NCBI GenBank assembly: GCA_030427125.1
Contig: JAUHXF010000010.1
Span: forward strand, 1 to 35,485
Length of the DNA: 35,485 nucleotides
From: a bacterium
GTDB taxonomy: Bacteria; Patescibacteriota; Saccharimonadia; Saccharimonadales; SZUA-47
Direction: 5' to 3'
Shown here: positions 22,655 to 30,587 of the stretch, in pieces
Numbering within the stretch: position 1 is the first letter of the stretch
How the letters are laid out: each line of letters starts with the position of its first letter
The notes under the pieces: generated by a model
What the model was told of the DNA's origin: nothing
The model's input: only the letters and a program-made list of their open reading frames with translations
The model's database searches: none
Position numbers and translations under genes: made by a program

Positions 22655-23389
22655 ATGAATAACGGTAAAAGCATCAAGTTCTTGATAGGTGAAAGCACTG
22701 ATGGTGAAACCATATACGGTAATTTTACTGAAAGCGGTAGCTTTGTATCATGTGGCCATGTTGGGTCTGGCCATTCAAGCTATGATGAGGGTGCTTTTGT
22801 AACAGATTTATTAAAAAACTACACTCCGGAAGAACTGAAGTTTGTAATGATCGACCCAAAACAAGTCCAATTAAATCCCTACAAAGAAATAGCACATCTG
22901 TGGAGACCTATAGCTTTCATGCCTAATGAAGCTCGCCAATACGTTTCTGAAATTATCAATGAACTAAACCAAAGGTTAGAACAAACTAGTTCTGACGATG
23001 GTATTACTGACAGTAAACCCGCACTGCTACTTCTTGTAACTGAAATAGCTGACCTGATGATGGTAGATCAAGGATTCTACGAACAAGCATTCCTTGAAAT
23101 TGCAACGAAAGGAAAAGCTGTGGGCATTTATTTGTATATAGCTACACAGAGGCCAAGCGAGGATGTGCTTACAGAATCAATACTCAGAGCAATTAGCGGT
23201 AGACTTGTCTTTGCAGTAGCCTCCGAGCAAGACAGTATCCGCCTATTATCGATAACAAGTGCTGTAGAGATTAAAAACCAAGGTGAGCTTTTATTTGTTG
23301 AACAGCTAGGCTCAAAACCGCTCAAGGTGCAGGCACCTTACATAACTGATGAAAATATAACTAAAGTTATCAACTCCATCGAAGCATAA
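22655..23389 (+). CDS. FtsK/SpoIIIE-like domain protein with broken Walker motifs
   Basis: 244 aa covering the FtsK RecA-like motor domain only. Alignment by eye is clear: PEELKFVMIDPKQVQLNPY, KGKAVGIYLYIATQRPSEDVLTE, and GELLFVEQLGSKPLKVQAPYITDE all follow FtsK. But Walker A reads GHVGSGHSS where FtsK has GATGSGKS (Lys to His), and Walker B reads LLLVTEIADLMM where FtsK has VDEFADLMM (Asp to Thr). ATP hydrolysis is therefore doubtful. There is no membrane or gamma domain. It may be a regulatory or dominant-negative FtsK paralogue carried by the element. Confidence 0.82.
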   Translation: MNNGKSIKFLIGESTDGETIYGNFTESGSFVSCGHVGSGHSSYDEGAFVTDLLKNYTPEELKFVMIDPKQVQLNPYKEIAHLWRPIAFMPNEARQYVSEIINELNQRLEQTSSDDGITDSKPALLLLVTEIADLMMVDQGFYEQAFLEIATKGKAVGIYLYIATQRPSEDVLTESILRAISGRLVFAVASEQDSIRLLSITSAVEIKNQGELLFVEQLGSKPLKVQAPYITDENITKVINSIEA

Positions 23390-23394
23390 AAGAA

Positions 23395-23427
23395 GACCTG
23401 AAGCTGCCTCGCAGAGGGCTTCAAGTC
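23395..23427. repeat. Hairpin between the FtsK-like and HAD-like genes
   Basis: GACcTGAAGC and GCTTCAaGTC form a 10-position stem with one mismatch around a 13-nt loop. On the plus strand no U tract follows, so it is not a canonical terminator there; on the minus strand TTCTTTTAT follows. Confidence 0.45.
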
Positions 23428-23440
23428 CTCGGCTACAGTA

Positions 23441-23446
23441 TATAAT
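23441..23446 (+). promoter_or_regulatory. -10 box of the HAD-like gene, leaderless type
   Basis: TATAAT ends 6 nt before the GTG start at 23453. Confidence 0.5.
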
Positions 23447-23452
23447 GAAGCT

Positions 23453-23878
23453 GTGTCAAGAAAAATTAAACCAGTACTCTATATAGATATTGATGGTGTA
23501 CTCCTGGCGAATGAGACCAACCTCGCTGATGGTGCATCACAGTTTATTAAGTATGTTGCGGATAATTTTGATGTGTACTGGCTCACTACACACTGTATGG
23601 ATGGAAAGCCAGAACATGCAATTGAGTATGTAAATCGTGCATCTGAAGAAAACCTCACACAATGGCTTGAAAAGTTTAAGCCGACAATTTGGAGTCTAAA
23701 GAAAACCGATGCAATTGATTTCTCCCAGCCATTTTTTTGGTTCGATGATGATTGTTTTACAGAAGAACAACGTGTACTTCGTGATCATGGCGTATTTAAT
23801 TCATGGATAGAAGTAGATCTTCGTAAATATCCTGACCAGCTTGTGCATGAGCTAAAATTATTGAATGAATACATTTAA
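23453..23878 (+). CDS. HAD-like hydrolase domain protein
   Basis: 141 aa. The opening YIDIDGVLLAN is the HAD nucleophile motif (Asp-x-Asp-x-Val), YWLTTHC fits motif II with a Thr, and FFWFDDDCF fits the acidic motif IV. A phosphatase role on a small molecule or protein is likely; the substrate is unknown. Short for the superfamily, with no cap domain. The start is a GTG placed 6 nt after a TATAAT, and no ATG is available near the conserved N-terminus. Confidence 0.75.
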   Translation: MSRKIKPVLYIDIDGVLLANETNLADGASQFIKYVADNFDVYWLTTHCMDGKPEHAIEYVNRASEENLTQWLEKFKPTIWSLKKTDAIDFSQPFFWFDDDCFTEEQRVLRDHGVFNSWIEVDLRKYPDQLVHELKLLNEYI

Positions 23879-23904
23879 TACTACAACTACCCCTGTATGT
23901 AGGT

Positions 23905-23910
23905 TATACT
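23905..23910 (+). promoter_or_regulatory. -10 box of the GIY-YIG gene, leaderless type
   Basis: TATACT ends 7 nt before the ATG at 23918 and only 4 nt before an in-frame GTG at 23915, so the ATG is preferred. Confidence 0.45.
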
Positions 23911-23917
23911 TTGAGTG

Positions 23918-24757
23918 ATGAGCAATCCTCGCCTACTACAATCCTACCTTCTTGACGGCTCAATTGAGGGTGTAAGAATTATCGAGTTGTCAGAAAGTTC
24001 AATAAAGGCATTCGTGATTCCTCGTATTCGCCTAAACGACATTAAGGCAAGAGAAGAAATAAACTGGCCTGCGCTATACATGCTTATAAATTCAGGCGAC
24101 AATCAGCTTTACATTGGTGAGAGCGAAAAGTTCTATGATCGAGTTAAGAATCACGATCAAACAAAAGATTTCTGGGATTTAGCTATTGCAATCGTGTCTA
24201 AAGACAACGGTCTTGAGAAAAGTGATGTTAAGTACCTTGAAAGTTTAGCCGTAGAAAAAGCCAAGGCGACAGCAGCAATGGAAGTATTAAATCGGACAGT
24301 GCCCGCCCGAAACAACGTACATGAGTTTAAGATTCATACACTTGAAGGTGTACTAAACGATACTTCGCTTATTGCAGAGAGTCTTGGGTTTAGTGTCTTC
24401 AAGTCAGACAACGAGGATGAAGAGGAACAGATCTGGTATCTAAAAAGTAAAAAGACCAGAGCGAAAGCAGAAGCCAGAGGCGACAAGTTTGTGCTCCTTG
24501 CAGGATCAATTATTGACAAGACCTATGCTCCAAGCTGGGAAGAAGCATACCCGAAATCTTTTGCTGAGCGCGAGCAGGTTTTAAGAGATAATGGCATCGA
24601 TCAAGGTGATACCGTACTAATAGAAAAGAATGTGCCGCTGAAAAGTCCGAACCATGCAGGCGGCCTCATATCGGGCGCAAACGTAAATGCCTGGGTCACA
24701 TGGAAAAACGCAGAAGGCAAAACCATGGATGAAATTATAAGAAAAGGGCAAAACTAG
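23918..24757 (+). CDS. GIY-YIG nuclease-like protein with DUF4357 domain
   Basis: 279 aa. The N-terminal half (about 45-125) has a GIY-YIG-like core: PALYMLINSGDNQLYIGESEKFYDRVKNHDQTKDFW, where LYM and LYIG stand for GIY and YIG, with Arg and His following. The C-terminal half matches DUF4357 (KAEARGDKFVLLAGS... and a GGLISGANVNAWVTWKN end). DUF4357/GIY-YIG proteins often sit beside restriction-modification genes, as here. It is 82 bp upstream of hsdR on the same strand but the gap has its own -10, so it may be separate from the operon. Confidence 0.8.
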   Translation: MSNPRLLQSYLLDGSIEGVRIIELSESSIKAFVIPRIRLNDIKAREEINWPALYMLINSGDNQLYIGESEKFYDRVKNHDQTKDFWDLAIAIVSKDNGLEKSDVKYLESLAVEKAKATAAMEVLNRTVPARNNVHEFKIHTLEGVLNDTSLIAESLGFSVFKSDNEDEEEQIWYLKSKKTRAKAEARGDKFVLLAGSIIDKTYAPSWEEAYPKSFAEREQVLRDNGIDQGDTVLIEKNVPLKSPNHAGGLISGANVNAWVTWKNAEGKTMDEIIRKGQN

Positions 24758-24820
24758 CCACCAGCCATCTTCACTACTCCTTGTAGTACATTCAGGCTTT
24801 TAATACAGAGGTAATAGGGC

Positions 24821-24826
24821 TATACT
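24821..24826 (+). promoter_or_regulatory. -10 box of the hsd operon
   Basis: TATACT with a TTTTAA 17 nt upstream, ending 13 nt before the hsdR ATG; a second weak set, TTGTAG-17-TACAGA (24781-24809), overlaps it. The whole 24758-24839 gap is otherwise empty. Confidence 0.4.
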
Positions 24827-24839
24827 TAAGTGTATATTT

Positions 24840-27800
24840 ATGTCATTCAATGAAAACACAAGAGTAAAAATCCCTGCTATCCTACACCTTACAAGGCTAG
24901 GATATACATATCTCAGCCTTAAAGACGCATCATACGACCCAGAAACTAACATTTTCACAGACGTTTTCTATGACTCGCTACGATCCTTGAATGAGGGGGT
25001 TTCGGATGACGAGATCAAGCGACAGCTAGACGATATAAAGCTAGCATTAGATAACGAAGACATAGGAAGAAAGTTTGTAGAACTGTTAAACGGGGCATCG
25101 GACCTTAAGCTAGTTGATTATAAAAATCCCAAGAACAACAAGCTACATGTGGTCACTGAGCTAACCTACAAGAATGGCGAGGATGAGTTTAGGCCAGATA
25201 TTACACTCCTTCTAAACGGAATGCCAATTGCATTTATTGAAGTTAAGAAACCAAATAATCACGATGGGGTTATTGCCGAACGTGAACGTATCAATGTGCG
25301 CTTTAAGAACTCCAAGTTCCGTAGCTTCATGAACATAACCCAGATTCTTGTGTTCACAAATAACATGGAGTACGACTCAAACGATGCTGACCCGATACAG
25401 GGTGCATACTACTCTTCAACTTCGTATGATGAGGCTCGATTTAACTACTTCCGAGAGGAAGAAAAACTTGACCTCAATACATTACTGAGTGAAGAAGACG
25501 AAGATATAGAAAACTTCGTCCTTAAAGACAACAACCTAGCGACGATAAAACATTCCCCCGAGTTCATTACCAACAAGAACCCGCTAAACCCAACAAATAG
25601 AATCAGCACATCGCTGTTTAGTCGAGATCGACTACTGTTTTTACTTCGCTATTCACTAGCTTTTGTGGACGGTGAGAACGGCCTTGAGAAACACATTATG
25701 AGATATCCTCAGATATTCGCTACAAAAGCTATTGAGCGAAAGCTGGACGAAGGAGTTAAGAAAGGAATTATCTGGCATACTCAAGGTAGCGGAAAAACTG
25801 CTCTATCTTACTACAATGTTCACCATCTCACCGACTACTTCCAAAAACAGAACATCATCCCTAAGTTTTACTTCATTGTTGATCGAATTGATCTTGCCCT
25901 GCAAGCAAAGCGTGAGTTTTCAGAGAGAGGCTTGTCTGTAAAGACAATCAGCTCAAAAGAAGACCTGGTAAAAGAATTCAAAACCAATCGTGCAGTGTCT
26001 AATCTCAAGGGTAAACGAGAAATTACTGTCGTTAATATCCAGAAATTCAAAGACGATTCGGACATTCTGCAAAACTCGGACTATGACCTCAATATCCAGA
26101 GAGTTTACTTCCTAGACGAAGTACATCGTAGCTACAACCCAAGTGGTAGCTTCCTTGCAAACCTGCTTGCTTCCGATCGAGAAGCGATCATGATTGGACT
26201 AACCGGAACACCACTAATCAGTAAGGATAGAAAGTCACGAGATACTTTTGGAGATTACATTCACCGCTATTACTACAATGAATCCATTGCAGATGGTTAC
26301 ACACTCCGACTTATTCGTGAGGGTATCGAGAATAACTATCGCATACAGCTAGAAAATGCCCTTCGGGAAATTGAGATCCACCAAGGCGACCTCGACAAAA
26401 GACAGATTTTTGCTCATGAAAAGTTCGTAAATCCTATGCTGGATTACGTTACGAGCGACTTCACAAACAGTCGTATTCGACTTGGAGATAAAACAATTGG
26501 CGGCATGGTTGTATGTGAAAGTGCAGATCAAGCGAAAGCCCTCTATGAGACCCTACTTGAGAGAAACGCTCAAGCTGATCCGAAAGACCAGTTCAGTGCT
26601 TCTCTTATACTCCATGATGTTGGCACAAAAGATGAACGCAAGGACTGGGTTGATGACTTCAAGGACGGAAAAACAGATTTCTTGTTTGTATATAACATGC
26701 TCCTTACGGGATTTGATGCCAAGCGACTCAAGAAGCTCTACCTAGCTCGTGTTATAAAAAGTCATAACCTCTTGCAAACACTCACCCGTGTTAACCGACC
26801 GTACCGAAGATTTAGATATGGCTATGTGGTTGACTTCGCAGACATCAGTAAAGAGTTTGAAATTACCAACCGAGCGTACTTTGAAGAGCTCCAGCTTGAA
26901 CTTGGAGATGAGATGGAGACATACTCTAACTTGTTCAAGAGCACAGATGAGATTGAGTCTGAAATAGCACAGATCAAAGAGAGTTTGTTCCACTATGACC
27001 TATCGAATTCTGAAGTCTTTTCACAACAAGTAAGTGAAATATCAGATAGAACAAAGGTTATTGAGCTTAAGAAAATCCTCGCTAACGCCCGTGATCTCTA
27101 TAACATTATCAGGGGCAAAGGTGAATACGAGTTGCTAGACAAGCTCGACTTCAAGAAACTACAAGGACTATACAACGAAGTATCCCGCCATCTAGACCTG
27201 CTCAACCTAAAAGAATCCCTGGAAAACGAAGTAGATACATCAGGGTTGCTCAATGTGGCTTTAGAAAATGTGCTGTTCAAATTCACGAAAGTTTCAGAAG
27301 AAGAACTTAAGCTGGCAGATGAGCTTAAGGACATACTCAAGCGCACAAGAGAATCGCTAGGCAACAACTTCGACCCAGAAGATCCTGCATTCGTGTCTCT
27401 ATACGACGAACTTCGAAGACTCTTCAAGAAGAAAAACCTCGATGAAATCTCGCAAGATGAGATGAACGCAAATATCCAGTCTTTACAACTCATTTTCGAC
27501 AAAGCCGAAGAACTGAACCGCAAGAACAGACTCCTTAAAGCCAAGTACGAAAATGACGAAAAATACACCAGAATTCATAAACGTATTGTTGAGCGAAACA
27601 AGCCAACACTTGCAGAAAGTGAAATCTTCCAAGCCCTAACAGACATTAAGGATAAAACCGATGACAAGATACTGCTTAATCAAAATATGTTAGAAAACGA
27701 AGGCTACTTTGAAACCCAAATGCGCCAGTTTGTCGCAACAGGCTTTGACTCAACAAAGACTAAACTAGATTCAGAGGCAACACACTACATCAGTGACATA

Positions 27801-27845
27801 CTAGCTAAAGAATACTCAAGAGAACGGGAGGAAATGCTGGTATGA
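24840..27845 (+). CDS. hsdR: Type I restriction enzyme, R (endonuclease/translocase) subunit
   Basis: 1001 aa. HsdR cuts DNA after ATP-driven translocation when the target is unmethylated. The PD-(D/E)xK nuclease is seen as FRPDITLL (about 116-123) and AFIEVKKP (about 131-138). The SF2 motor has Walker A HTQGSGKTALS (about 312-322), DEVHRSY (about 425), GLTGTPLI (about 449) and late motifs NMLLTGFDAKRL and LTRVNRPYR. The C-terminal 300 residues are helical, as expected for binding HsdM/HsdS. Its TGA overlaps the hsdM ATG (ATGA), so the two are coupled. Confidence 0.96.
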   Translation: MSFNENTRVKIPAILHLTRLGYTYLSLKDASYDPETNIFTDVFYDSLRSLNEGVSDDEIKRQLDDIKLALDNEDIGRKFVELLNGASDLKLVDYKNPKNNKLHVVTELTYKNGEDEFRPDITLLLNGMPIAFIEVKKPNNHDGVIAERERINVRFKNSKFRSFMNITQILVFTNNMEYDSNDADPIQGAYYSSTSYDEARFNYFREEEKLDLNTLLSEEDEDIENFVLKDNNLATIKHSPEFITNKNPLNPTNRISTSLFSRDRLLFLLRYSLAFVDGENGLEKHIMRYPQIFATKAIERKLDEGVKKGIIWHTQGSGKTALSYYNVHHLTDYFQKQNIIPKFYFIVDRIDLALQAKREFSERGLSVKTISSKEDLVKEFKTNRAVSNLKGKREITVVNIQKFKDDSDILQNSDYDLNIQRVYFLDEVHRSYNPSGSFLANLLASDREAIMIGLTGTPLISKDRKSRDTFGDYIHRYYYNESIADGYTLRLIREGIENNYRIQLENALREIEIHQGDLDKRQIFAHEKFVNPMLDYVTSDFTNSRIRLGDKTIGGMVVCESADQAKALYETLLERNAQADPKDQFSASLILHDVGTKDERKDWVDDFKDGKTDFLFVYNMLLTGFDAKRLKKLYLARVIKSHNLLQTLTRVNRPYRRFRYGYVVDFADISKEFEITNRAYFEELQLELGDEMETYSNLFKSTDEIESEIAQIKESLFHYDLSNSEVFSQQVSEISDRTKVIELKKILANARDLYNIIRGKGEYELLDKLDFKKLQGLYNEVSRHLDLLNLKESLENEVDTSGLLNVALENVLFKFTKVSEEELKLADELKDILKRTRESLGNNFDPEDPAFVSLYDELRRLFKKKNLDEISQDEMNANIQSLQLIFDKAEELNRKNRLLKAKYENDEKYTRIHKRIVERNKPTLAESEIFQALTDIKDKTDDKILLNQNMLENEGYFETQMRQFVATGFDSTKTKLDSEATHYISDILAKEYSREREEMLV

Positions 27846-29467
27846 ACCAAGAGTTTACGAGACAGACCAAAGAACTTATCGACAACCTAAAAGGAGTATG
27901 TACCTCTTACGGCTTAGGTAACGACGGCAATGAGTTTAAGATTATTACCCAAGTCTTTCTCTATAAGTTTATGAATGATAAGTTTGGTTATGAGCTTAAA
28001 CAGCTTGAGCCGAGTCTCAAAGATGCTGAAAGCTGGGAGCAAGTCGTTGCCGACTACTCTGACGACAAGTACGACCTACTACTCCTAAAAATGAGTCCAG
28101 ACAGTGCAAGACTCAAGCGTGAGCACTACCTATCTAATCTCCATAATCGTCAGAACCAAGAAGAGTTTGCTAAATACTTCGATGACACGCTTAGAGATAT
28201 TGCTATCTTTAACAAAGACATCTTCTCTGTAAAGACTGAAGGTAGAGCAAAAGTAGAGCTATTTGATGAGCTAAGCCAGTTTATCTCTGATAGCTCTAAA
28301 CGAGACGATTTCTGCCGTGCGCTTGTTAATCAACTGGTGAACTTCAGCTTTGAAAAGACTTTCAACGAGAAGTTCGATTTCTTCTCAACAATTTTTGAAT
28401 ACCTCATAAAAGACTACAACAAAGATGGTGGCGGTAAATACGCTGAGTACTACACACCTCATGCAGTATCTAAGATTATGGCCTCTATTCTTGTCGATGA
28501 GCCAACAAGCAACGTGACTATCTATGACCCATCGGCTGGGTCAGGCACACTTCTTATGAACCTAGCTCACGCAATTGGTGAAGACCGCTGTACGATTTAC
28601 TCACAAGACGTATCACAGAAATCTACAGCTATGCTGAGGCTTAACCTCGTCCTCAACAACTTAGTTCACTCTATCCAAAATATCATTCAGGGAAACACTA
28701 TTCTTCACCCCTACCACAGAAACGGAGACAAGCTAAAGAAGTTCGACTATATAGTTTCAAACCCACCATTTAAGCTCGATTTTAGTGATTACAGGGATGA
28801 TCTAGATACGTCAGATAATCATGATCGCTTCTTTGCTGGTGTACCAAACATTCCAAACAAAAAGAAGGAGAGTATGGCAATTTACCTCCTATTCATTCAG
28901 CACATAGTCTACTCGTTGAATGAAAAAGGTAAGGCTGCCGTAGTAGTCCCTACGGGATTTTTAACAGCAAAGTCCGGGATAGAAAAGAAGATAAAAGAAG
29001 AGCTTATCAGAACTAAATCATTGCTGGGTGTAGTTACCATGCCTAGTAATATATTCGCGACAACCGCGACTAATGTATCAGTACTCTTCTTCGATAAGGG
29101 TCTTGAAAGAGATTACGCTGTACTTTGTAACGCCTCAGAACTCGGGACGATAATTAAGGATGGAAAGAACCAGAAGACTATTCTCTCAGAGGAAGAAAAC
29201 CAGAAAATAATCGAAACTATGAGCAATGCTCTTGAGGAAAAACAATTTTCAAAAAGAGTGAAGTTCAAGGATATTTCTGAGAGAAAGTACTCTATAAATC
29301 CTGGTCATTACTTTGATGTTGAGATTGATTTCAAGCCTATAACTCCTGAAGAGTTCATAGATAAAAAGAATAGCTATATCCTAGGTCTGAAAGAGCTTGT
29401 TGCTAAAGGCGAAGAACTAGACTCAGCTTTAACAGACATGCTAGAAAAACTAGAGCATGAGCGTTAA
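27842..29467 (+). CDS. hsdM: Type I modification methyltransferase, M subunit
   Basis: 541 aa. HsdM is an N6-adenine methyltransferase that protects host sites and forms the HsdM2S core. The HsdM N-terminal helical domain is followed by SAM motif I DPSAGSGTLLMN (about 229) and catalytic motif IV SNPPF (about 305), both intact, plus VVPTGFLT. A clear Shine-Dalgarno (GGGAGGAA) lies about 12 nt before the ATG, inside hsdR. The stop overlaps hsdS by 11 nt. Confidence 0.96.
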   Translation: MNQEFTRQTKELIDNLKGVCTSYGLGNDGNEFKIITQVFLYKFMNDKFGYELKQLEPSLKDAESWEQVVADYSDDKYDLLLLKMSPDSARLKREHYLSNLHNRQNQEEFAKYFDDTLRDIAIFNKDIFSVKTEGRAKVELFDELSQFISDSSKRDDFCRALVNQLVNFSFEKTFNEKFDFFSTIFEYLIKDYNKDGGGKYAEYYTPHAVSKIMASILVDEPTSNVTIYDPSAGSGTLLMNLAHAIGEDRCTIYSQDVSQKSTAMLRLNLVLNNLVHSIQNIIQGNTILHPYHRNGDKLKKFDYIVSNPPFKLDFSDYRDDLDTSDNHDRFFAGVPNIPNKKKESMAIYLLFIQHIVYSLNEKGKAAVVVPTGFLTAKSGIEKKIKEELIRTKSLLGVVTMPSNIFATTATNVSVLFFDKGLERDYAVLCNASELGTIIKDGKNQKTILSEEENQKIIETMSNALEEKQFSKRVKFKDISERKYSINPGHYFDVEIDFKPITPEEFIDKKNSYILGLKELVAKGEELDSALTDMLEKLEHER

Positions 29468-30587
29468 AACGAAGACATTAGACGCAGTAGCCCACTACCC
29501 GTCAGGAGGTAGCAACTCAAGTAGTAAGTTCTATGTAGGTACAGATAATCTGCTACAAGATAAAAAAGGTGTCGTGCAAATTGATACACCTCGATCTGGT
29601 CAATCTTCTGCTTTTAAGCATGGCGATATTCTAATATCAAATATACGACCGTACCTGAAAAAGATATGGTACGCAGATTGCGAAGGAATACATTCGCCTG
29701 ACGTACTTTGTATTAGAGCAAACGATGACTATGATAGTAAGTTTTTATACTATAGCTTATTTAGAGATGACTTTTTCCGTCACATGATGGTTGGTAGTAA
29801 GGGAACAAAGATGCCTCGTGGTGATAAAGATCAGGTTATGCAATTTATTGTTCCTGATTTTTCTCCCAATTATCAGGAGCAAGTATCCGGTCTTTTGTGG
29901 ACTCTTGATCAAAAAATAAAGAACAATCATCTGCTAAATGAAAACATCATTAATCTGTTAGAGCTTGTTTTCCAATACAAATTCATTCAAGTGAATAAAA
30001 GTGCGGAGGAGGGCTGGAAAGAAGTTGAGCTTTCTAGTATTGCAGATCAGTCTACAAGAACTGTCAGTCCCTTAGAAGGAAAAAACTATAATTACTATAG
30101 TATACCTGGATTTGATAAATACGGCAGCTACACAGTAACTGACGGCAAAGACATAGACAGCTCAAAACTTAAGGTCTTAGATAATGATGTGCTAGTGTCT
30201 AAATTAAACCCTAAACACAACAGAGTAGTATTTGCAGAAAATTGCGACGATCAGATTGCTTCAACAGAGTTTGTTGTAATAAGGGCAAAAAATACTACAA
30301 TTAAGAATCTTATTTTTGTACTGTGTCGTTCCACCCATTTCAGAAAATACCTTGAGCAAAGTGCAACTGGAACCTCAAACAGCCACAGGAGAGTATCACC
30401 TGAAGTAATCTTTAGATATAAATTTAACTATAATGAGAATGCTGCCGTAGAATTTGGAGCGTTTGCAAGCCCCTTAATGGAAACATACACGCATAACATC
30501 AATGAGGTTAAAGAACTAATAGGAATAAGGGATTGGGTCTTGCCACTGTTAATGAATGGCCAAGTGAAAGTCAAGGATGCTGCTTAG
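29457..30587 (+). CDS. hsdS: Type I specificity subunit
   Basis: 376 aa. HsdS sets the bipartite DNA target through two recognition domains. Two such domains are visible (about 1-130 and 195-320), each followed by a helical spacer, the first with QVSGLLWTLDQKIKNNHLLNE. The C-terminal helix (NEVKELIGIRDWVLPLLMNGQV) is typical. The target is not readable from sequence. It overlaps hsdM by 11 nt and the next gene by 11 nt. Confidence 0.92.
   Translation: MSVKTKTLDAVAHYPSGGSNSSSKFYVGTDNLLQDKKGVVQIDTPRSGQSSAFKHGDILISNIRPYLKKIWYADCEGIHSPDVLCIRANDDYDSKFLYYSLFRDDFFRHMMVGSKGTKMPRGDKDQVMQFIVPDFSPNYQEQVSGLLWTLDQKIKNNHLLNENIINLLELVFQYKFIQVNKSAEEGWKEVELSSIADQSTRTVSPLEGKNYNYYSIPGFDKYGSYTVTDGKDIDSSKLKVLDNDVLVSKLNPKHNRVVFAENCDDQIASTEFVVIRAKNTTIKNLIFVLCRSTHFRKYLEQSATGTSNSHRRVSPEVIFRYKFNYNENAAVEFGAFASPLMETYTHNINEVKELIGIRDWVLPLLMNGQVKVKDAA

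Noticed and set aside
23395-23427. Hairpin after the FtsK-like gene as its terminator
   Set aside because: No U tract follows on the plus strand.
27098-27568. Minus-strand 156-aa open frame inside hsdR
   Set aside because: Ser/Leu-rich reverse shadow of a helical, Glu/Lys-rich part of hsdR; no start signals.
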